Shown here: piece by piece, positions 4,989 to 7,088 of the stretch
Numbering within the stretch: the first letter of the stretch is position 1
Layout: the number at the start of each line of letters is the position of its first letter
DNA from: Fodinibacter sp038210185
GTDB taxonomy: Bacteria > Actinomycetota > Actinomycetes > Actinomycetales > Dermatophilaceae
Assembly: GCA_038210185.1 (NCBI GenBank)
Contig: JBBQWX010000201.1
Location: forward strand, 1-7,088
Direction: 5' to 3'
Length of the DNA: 7,088 nt
Program-made: the position numbers and the translations under genes
Notes under the pieces: model-generated
Database searches by the model: none
What the model saw: only the letters and a program-made list of their open reading frames with translations
Told to the model about the DNA's origin: nothing

Positions 4989-5875
4989 ATCGCATCACTC
5001 CCCAAAGCCGACGACGGCGCCGACCTGTACCCCCATCTTTGCGCTCCGCAGCACCGCTTGGCTAGCCCCAGAGACGCACAGCACACGGCTCGGCGCAACC
5101 GCTGGGCAGCCAGACGTGGCTGCATGGGGCCTGCGGCCGACGAAACGCCAGTGGCTGCTCCTGGCCGTGCTGGGGATCGCGTTGCCCGGTCCAGCCCATC
5201 GCTGAGCGAAGCCGCCGAGAGGTACGGCAGCTCGCGGCAGACATCGAGCAGGTCACCCCCCGGGGCTTGCGGCAGTGGTCTTCGTGCGAATCGTGCCAGA
5301 CCCGGTCGACGGACGGAGGACACGGGGTCGTGGACCCGCACCACGTTCCTGCCGGCGTCCTTGGCCTCGTACAGGGAGAAGTCGACGGCATGGAAGAGGT
5401 CGTCCATCGACGTCCCCGACGACGGGTAGGCGGCGACGCCGGGCCTGAGCCTGCAGATGATCTGGCGGCCCGCGACCGCGATGACGTTGTGCTCGCACCG
5501 GCGGCGCAGGTCGTCCGCGAAGGCGAACCCTGCCGTGACATCGGCCCCAGGCAGTGCGACGAAGAACCCCTCACCTCCCCAGCAGGCCAGCCGTGCGTCG
5601 GACGGGGCGCGATCGCGCATCAGCTGAGCGAGGCCGACCAGAACCGCGTCCCCGGCCTGGTGGCCGTGGAGGTCGTTGACGGCCTTCAGCCTGTCGAGGT
5701 CGAGCAGGATGACGGCAAAGGTCTCGCCGATCTGTTCGGCGGCCACGATCATGGCGGCGACTCCCGCGACCAGGTGGCGTCGGTTGTGCAGCCCGGTCAA
5801 GGCATCCCGGCTAGCCAGCTCGGCCAGTTCCGCCCGCAGGAGGTCGATGGTCGCGACCTGCCCGTGAGGCCGCAC
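4652..5875 (-). CDS. GGDEF-domain protein with degenerate active site and aberrant C-terminal tail
   Basis: From GTG 5875 the frame encodes 407 residues. Residues 20-183 form a GGDEF domain, the diguanylate cyclase fold that makes cyclic di-GMP: SRDALTGLHNRRHL (22-35), LLDLDRLKAVNDLHGHQAGD (57-76), CWGGEGFFVALPGA (98-111) and LYEAKDAGRN (168-177). The signature is GGEGF: the second acidic residue is replaced by Gly, and the Arg usually before it by Cys; the RxxD inhibitory site is not intact. Catalysis is therefore doubtful, and a GTP-binding or regulatory role, or decay, is more likely. No sensory domain is present. Past about 5325 the sequence loses coding character for some 225 codons and its last part overlaps the flavodoxin gene out of frame. 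A one-base shift near 5320 would give a stop at 5253, close to normal length. The start is uncertain: GTGs at 5956 and 5965 are alternatives and no strong ribosome binding site is seen. Confidence 0.68.
   Translation of the reverse strand: MRPHGQVATIDLLRAELAELASRDALTGLHNRRHLVAGVAAMIVAAEQIGETFAVILLDLDRLKAVNDLHGHQAGDAVLVGLAQLMRDRAPSDARLACWGGEGFFVALPGADVTAGFAFADDLRRRCEHNVIAVAGRQIICRLRPGVAAYPSSGTSMDDLFHAVDFSLYEAKDAGRNVVRVHDPVSSVRRPGLARFARRPLPQAPGGDLLDVCRELPYLSAASLSDGLDRATRSPARPGAATGVSSAAGPMQPRLAAQRLRRAVCCASLGLAKRCCGAQRWGYRSAPSSALGSDAIWSRSLPMPPDTDPPQASPNASLQACATTGSPLRPYRSTRFTTCERTTRSSSAARPTSFIGTRTPRTSPGPTGSPCANAPCGCSAADRWAPTWSTRTAPRSCRPADPRSSRS
4998..5003 (-). promoter_or_regulatory. Ribosome binding site of the flavodoxin-like gene
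   Basis: On the minus strand GGGGAG lies nine bases before ATG 4988, supporting that start and indicating independent translation rather than coupling to the overlapping GGDEF frame. Confidence 0.65.
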
Positions 5876-5942
5876 CGCACCGACCCTGTCGCCAGCAGCA
5901 GACGCGGCCGACGCGAGCCTCCCCGCGAGACTCCCGGCACTG

Positions 5943-5987
5943 CGCGCAGTTCGCACAGTCCGCACAGTTCGCGCACTCCGCGCAGTT
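5943..5987. repeat. Five tandem 9-base units upstream of the GGDEF gene
   Basis: On the plus strand the units are CGCGCAGTT, CGCACAGTC, CGCACAGTT, CGCGCACTC and CGCGCAGTT, consensus CGC(A/G)CAGT(T/C). Read on the minus strand in the GGDEF frame they encode a run of T/S-A/V-R tripeptides. They lie 68 bases before GTG 5875, either in the untranslated region or, if an upstream GTG is used, in the N-terminus of the protein. Confidence 0.75.
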
Positions 5988-6022
5988 CGCCGGGGTCTTA
6001 CGACACCGGGCAGGACGGTGCA

Positions 6023-6042
6023 CCCCGCTGCGGTGAGCGGGG
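6023..6042 (-). terminator. GC-rich hairpin after the endonuclease gene
   Basis: CCCCGCT (6023-6029) and AGCGGGG (6036-6042) form a perfect 7-base stem with a 6-base loop. It begins 12 bases beyond the minus-strand stop of the DUF222/HNH gene. There is no T-tract, as is common for actinobacterial terminators, so termination is inferred from position and stem strength. Confidence 0.5.
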
Positions 6043-6054
6043 CGTGGGGCGGGG

Positions 6055-7088
6055 TCACGCTGGTTCTCGGGCGGCGCCGAGCGCGAGCAGCCGGTCGTAG
6101 GCGCCCACGGTCAGGTCCCACTCGACCCGGGTTCCGGTGTCGTCCTCGACCAGCCGGCCGGCGTACCGGCGCGAGTGCACGATGGTGTGGTGTCGCTCGC
6201 AGAGCAGGGCCGCGTTGGACAGGTCGGTGGGGCCGTCGTCGGCCCAGTGGATCAGATGGTGCGCATCGCACCACTGACCGGGCAGGTCGCACCCGGGATA
6301 CGTACAGTGCCGGTCGCGCAGCCAGAGCCGCTTGACCTGCGAGGACGTGAAGAGCCGCACGTCCATCCCGAGGTCGACGACCGCCCCCGCAACACCCATC
6401 ACGGTGGGGATGATCGTGGCGTCACACGCCAGCCGCCGCACCGTCTCAGCAGCCAGCAGGGTGCCGGCCTCCGGGCCGCCCACCGTCGTCCCCGCCCCCC
6501 GCAGACCGTTGCGCAGCGTCTCCAGGTCGACCGCCACGAACAGCTGGCTCTTGGTGTGGCGCGGCCCCTTCTCGGCGGCCCCGACAGCACGGCGCACCAA
6601 CGTCACCAGCGCCTCACCCCGCCGCCGGTCGCCCGACCGCAGGTCACGCTCGCCCTGGACCGGCTTCGGCGCCGACAGCGGCCCCAGTGCCGCCTCGAGG
6701 ACCGCACGACCCTCCGGGTCCAGGGTCAGCCGGTACTCAGCCAGACCCAGCTCGTCCACGCGTGGCTGCGACAGCGACACGAAACGCTTGGCGGCATCCT
6801 GCTCGCGTTGCAGCTCGCCATCGAGGCCGTACTCGGCCAGGATCCGCGGCCGCAGCATGCGGCACCCGCGCGGGCCGTGCTTGACCGCCATCGAGATCAA
6901 CCCGGCCAGGACGGTCGGTTCGGCCTCCTCGACCAGCAGCGGGCGCAGCCTGTCCGCCTCTGAAACGACCACTGCGGCACTGCGCACCGGCAGCTCACCG
7001 GACACCACGGCATCCTTGACCGGCGCATTGCCGGTGACCGCGAACGCCTGAGCCACCGCCACGATCTGCGCCGCCCCTCCACCACGGG
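6055..7088 (-). CDS. DUF222/HNH endonuclease (13E12 repeat-type), N-terminus beyond the window
   Basis: The frame is open through the right edge, giving 343 residues and a TGA at 6055-6057. The first two thirds are the helical DUF222 domain (for example VVSGELPVRSAAVVVSEADR near residues 27-46). The C-terminal HNH nuclease occupies about 255-305: RDRHCTYPGC with a Cys pair (261, 266), CDAHHLIHW (His276, His277, His280), TDLSNAALLC (Asn291, Cys296) and ERHHTIVH (His299, His300, His304). The Cys/His set suggests a structural zinc plus the His-Asn-His metal site, all intact. Proteins of this architecture are highly multiplied in actinobacteria, including the M. tuberculosis 13E12 family, and are thought of as repetitive or mobile; the biological substrate is not established. 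A GTG at 7062 is possible, but the upstream sequence continues in the family pattern, so the true start lies outside. Confidence 0.88.
   Translation of the reverse strand, partial: RGGGAAQIVAVAQAFAVTGNAPVKDAVVSGELPVRSAAVVVSEADRLRPLLVEEAEPTVLAGLISMAVKHGPRGCRMLRPRILAEYGLDGELQREQDAAKRFVSLSQPRVDELGLAEYRLTLDPEGRAVLEAALGPLSAPKPVQGERDLRSGDRRRGEALVTLVRRAVGAAEKGPRHTKSQLFVAVDLETLRNGLRGAGTTVGGPEAGTLLAAETVRRLACDATIIPTVMGVAGAVVDLGMDVRLFTSSQVKRLWLRDRHCTYPGCDLPGQWCDAHHLIHWADDGPTDLSNAALLCERHHTIVHSRRYAGRLVEDDTGTRVEWDLTVGAYDRLLALGAAREPA

Noticed and set aside
5943..5987. CRISPR-like array
   Set aside because: Units are nine bases and directly tandem with no spacers; no cas gene is nearby.
5267..6100. Plus-strand open frame of 277 codons opposite the GGDEF gene
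   Set aside because: It is antisense to clear GGDEF motifs; long antisense frames are expected at this GC content.
5876..6292. Upstream extension of the GGDEF frame to an ATG at 6292
   Set aside because: It would overlap the well-supported HNH endonuclease coding sequence and adds only Arg/Pro-rich sequence.
326..7088. Anti-phage defence or toxin-antitoxin island combining amidase, GGDEF and HNH genes
   Set aside because: The genes are on separate transcripts, belong to common housekeeping or repetitive actinobacterial families, and show no operon logic linking nucleotide signalling to an effector.

Overview
The window is GC-rich throughout, with strong G/C preference at third codon positions in the convincing genes. 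Together with an IS1634-like transposase end, a DUF222/HNH (13E12-type) endonuclease and an APC-transporter/universal-stress-protein pair, this points to an actinobacterium. The genus cannot be fixed from the sequence. The region looks like a loosely packed, accessory-type chromosomal segment: intact genes separated by several hundred bases that hold little or only decayed coding sequence.

Layout from left to right: the last 67 codons of a transposase (+) followed by a perfect inverted repeat; a secreted zinc amidase (-) whose stop lies 17 bases beyond that repeat; a gene-poor stretch (about 1004-1680) with a hairpin and a probable gene remnant (-); a possible 63-residue ORF (+) directly ahead of the clearest operon, a 12-helix APC-superfamily transporter and a single-domain universal stress protein; a 600-base gap (3789-4388) with short direct repeats and frame-broken coding-like sequence; then, all on the minus strand and transcribed right to left, a 5'-truncated DUF222/HNH endonuclease cut by the right edge, a GGDEF protein with a degenerate active site, and a flavodoxin-fold protein.

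Functional links: transporter and stress protein are almost certainly co-transcribed (5 bases between stop and start, with the second gene's ribosome binding site inside the first gene), suggesting nucleotide- or stress-linked control of amino-acid or amine uptake. The GGDEF gene and the flavodoxin gene lie in the same direction, and the GGDEF reading frame runs into the flavodoxin gene, which more likely reflects a lost stop than designed coupling. The amidase would act on peptidoglycan outside the membrane.

I found no CRISPR array, tRNA, rRNA, prophage module or recognisable defence operon, and no convincing undescribed multi-gene system. The most unusual items are the degenerate GGDEF protein with its overlapping tail and upstream 9-base repeats, the small ORF fronting the transporter operon, and the gene relics in the gaps.
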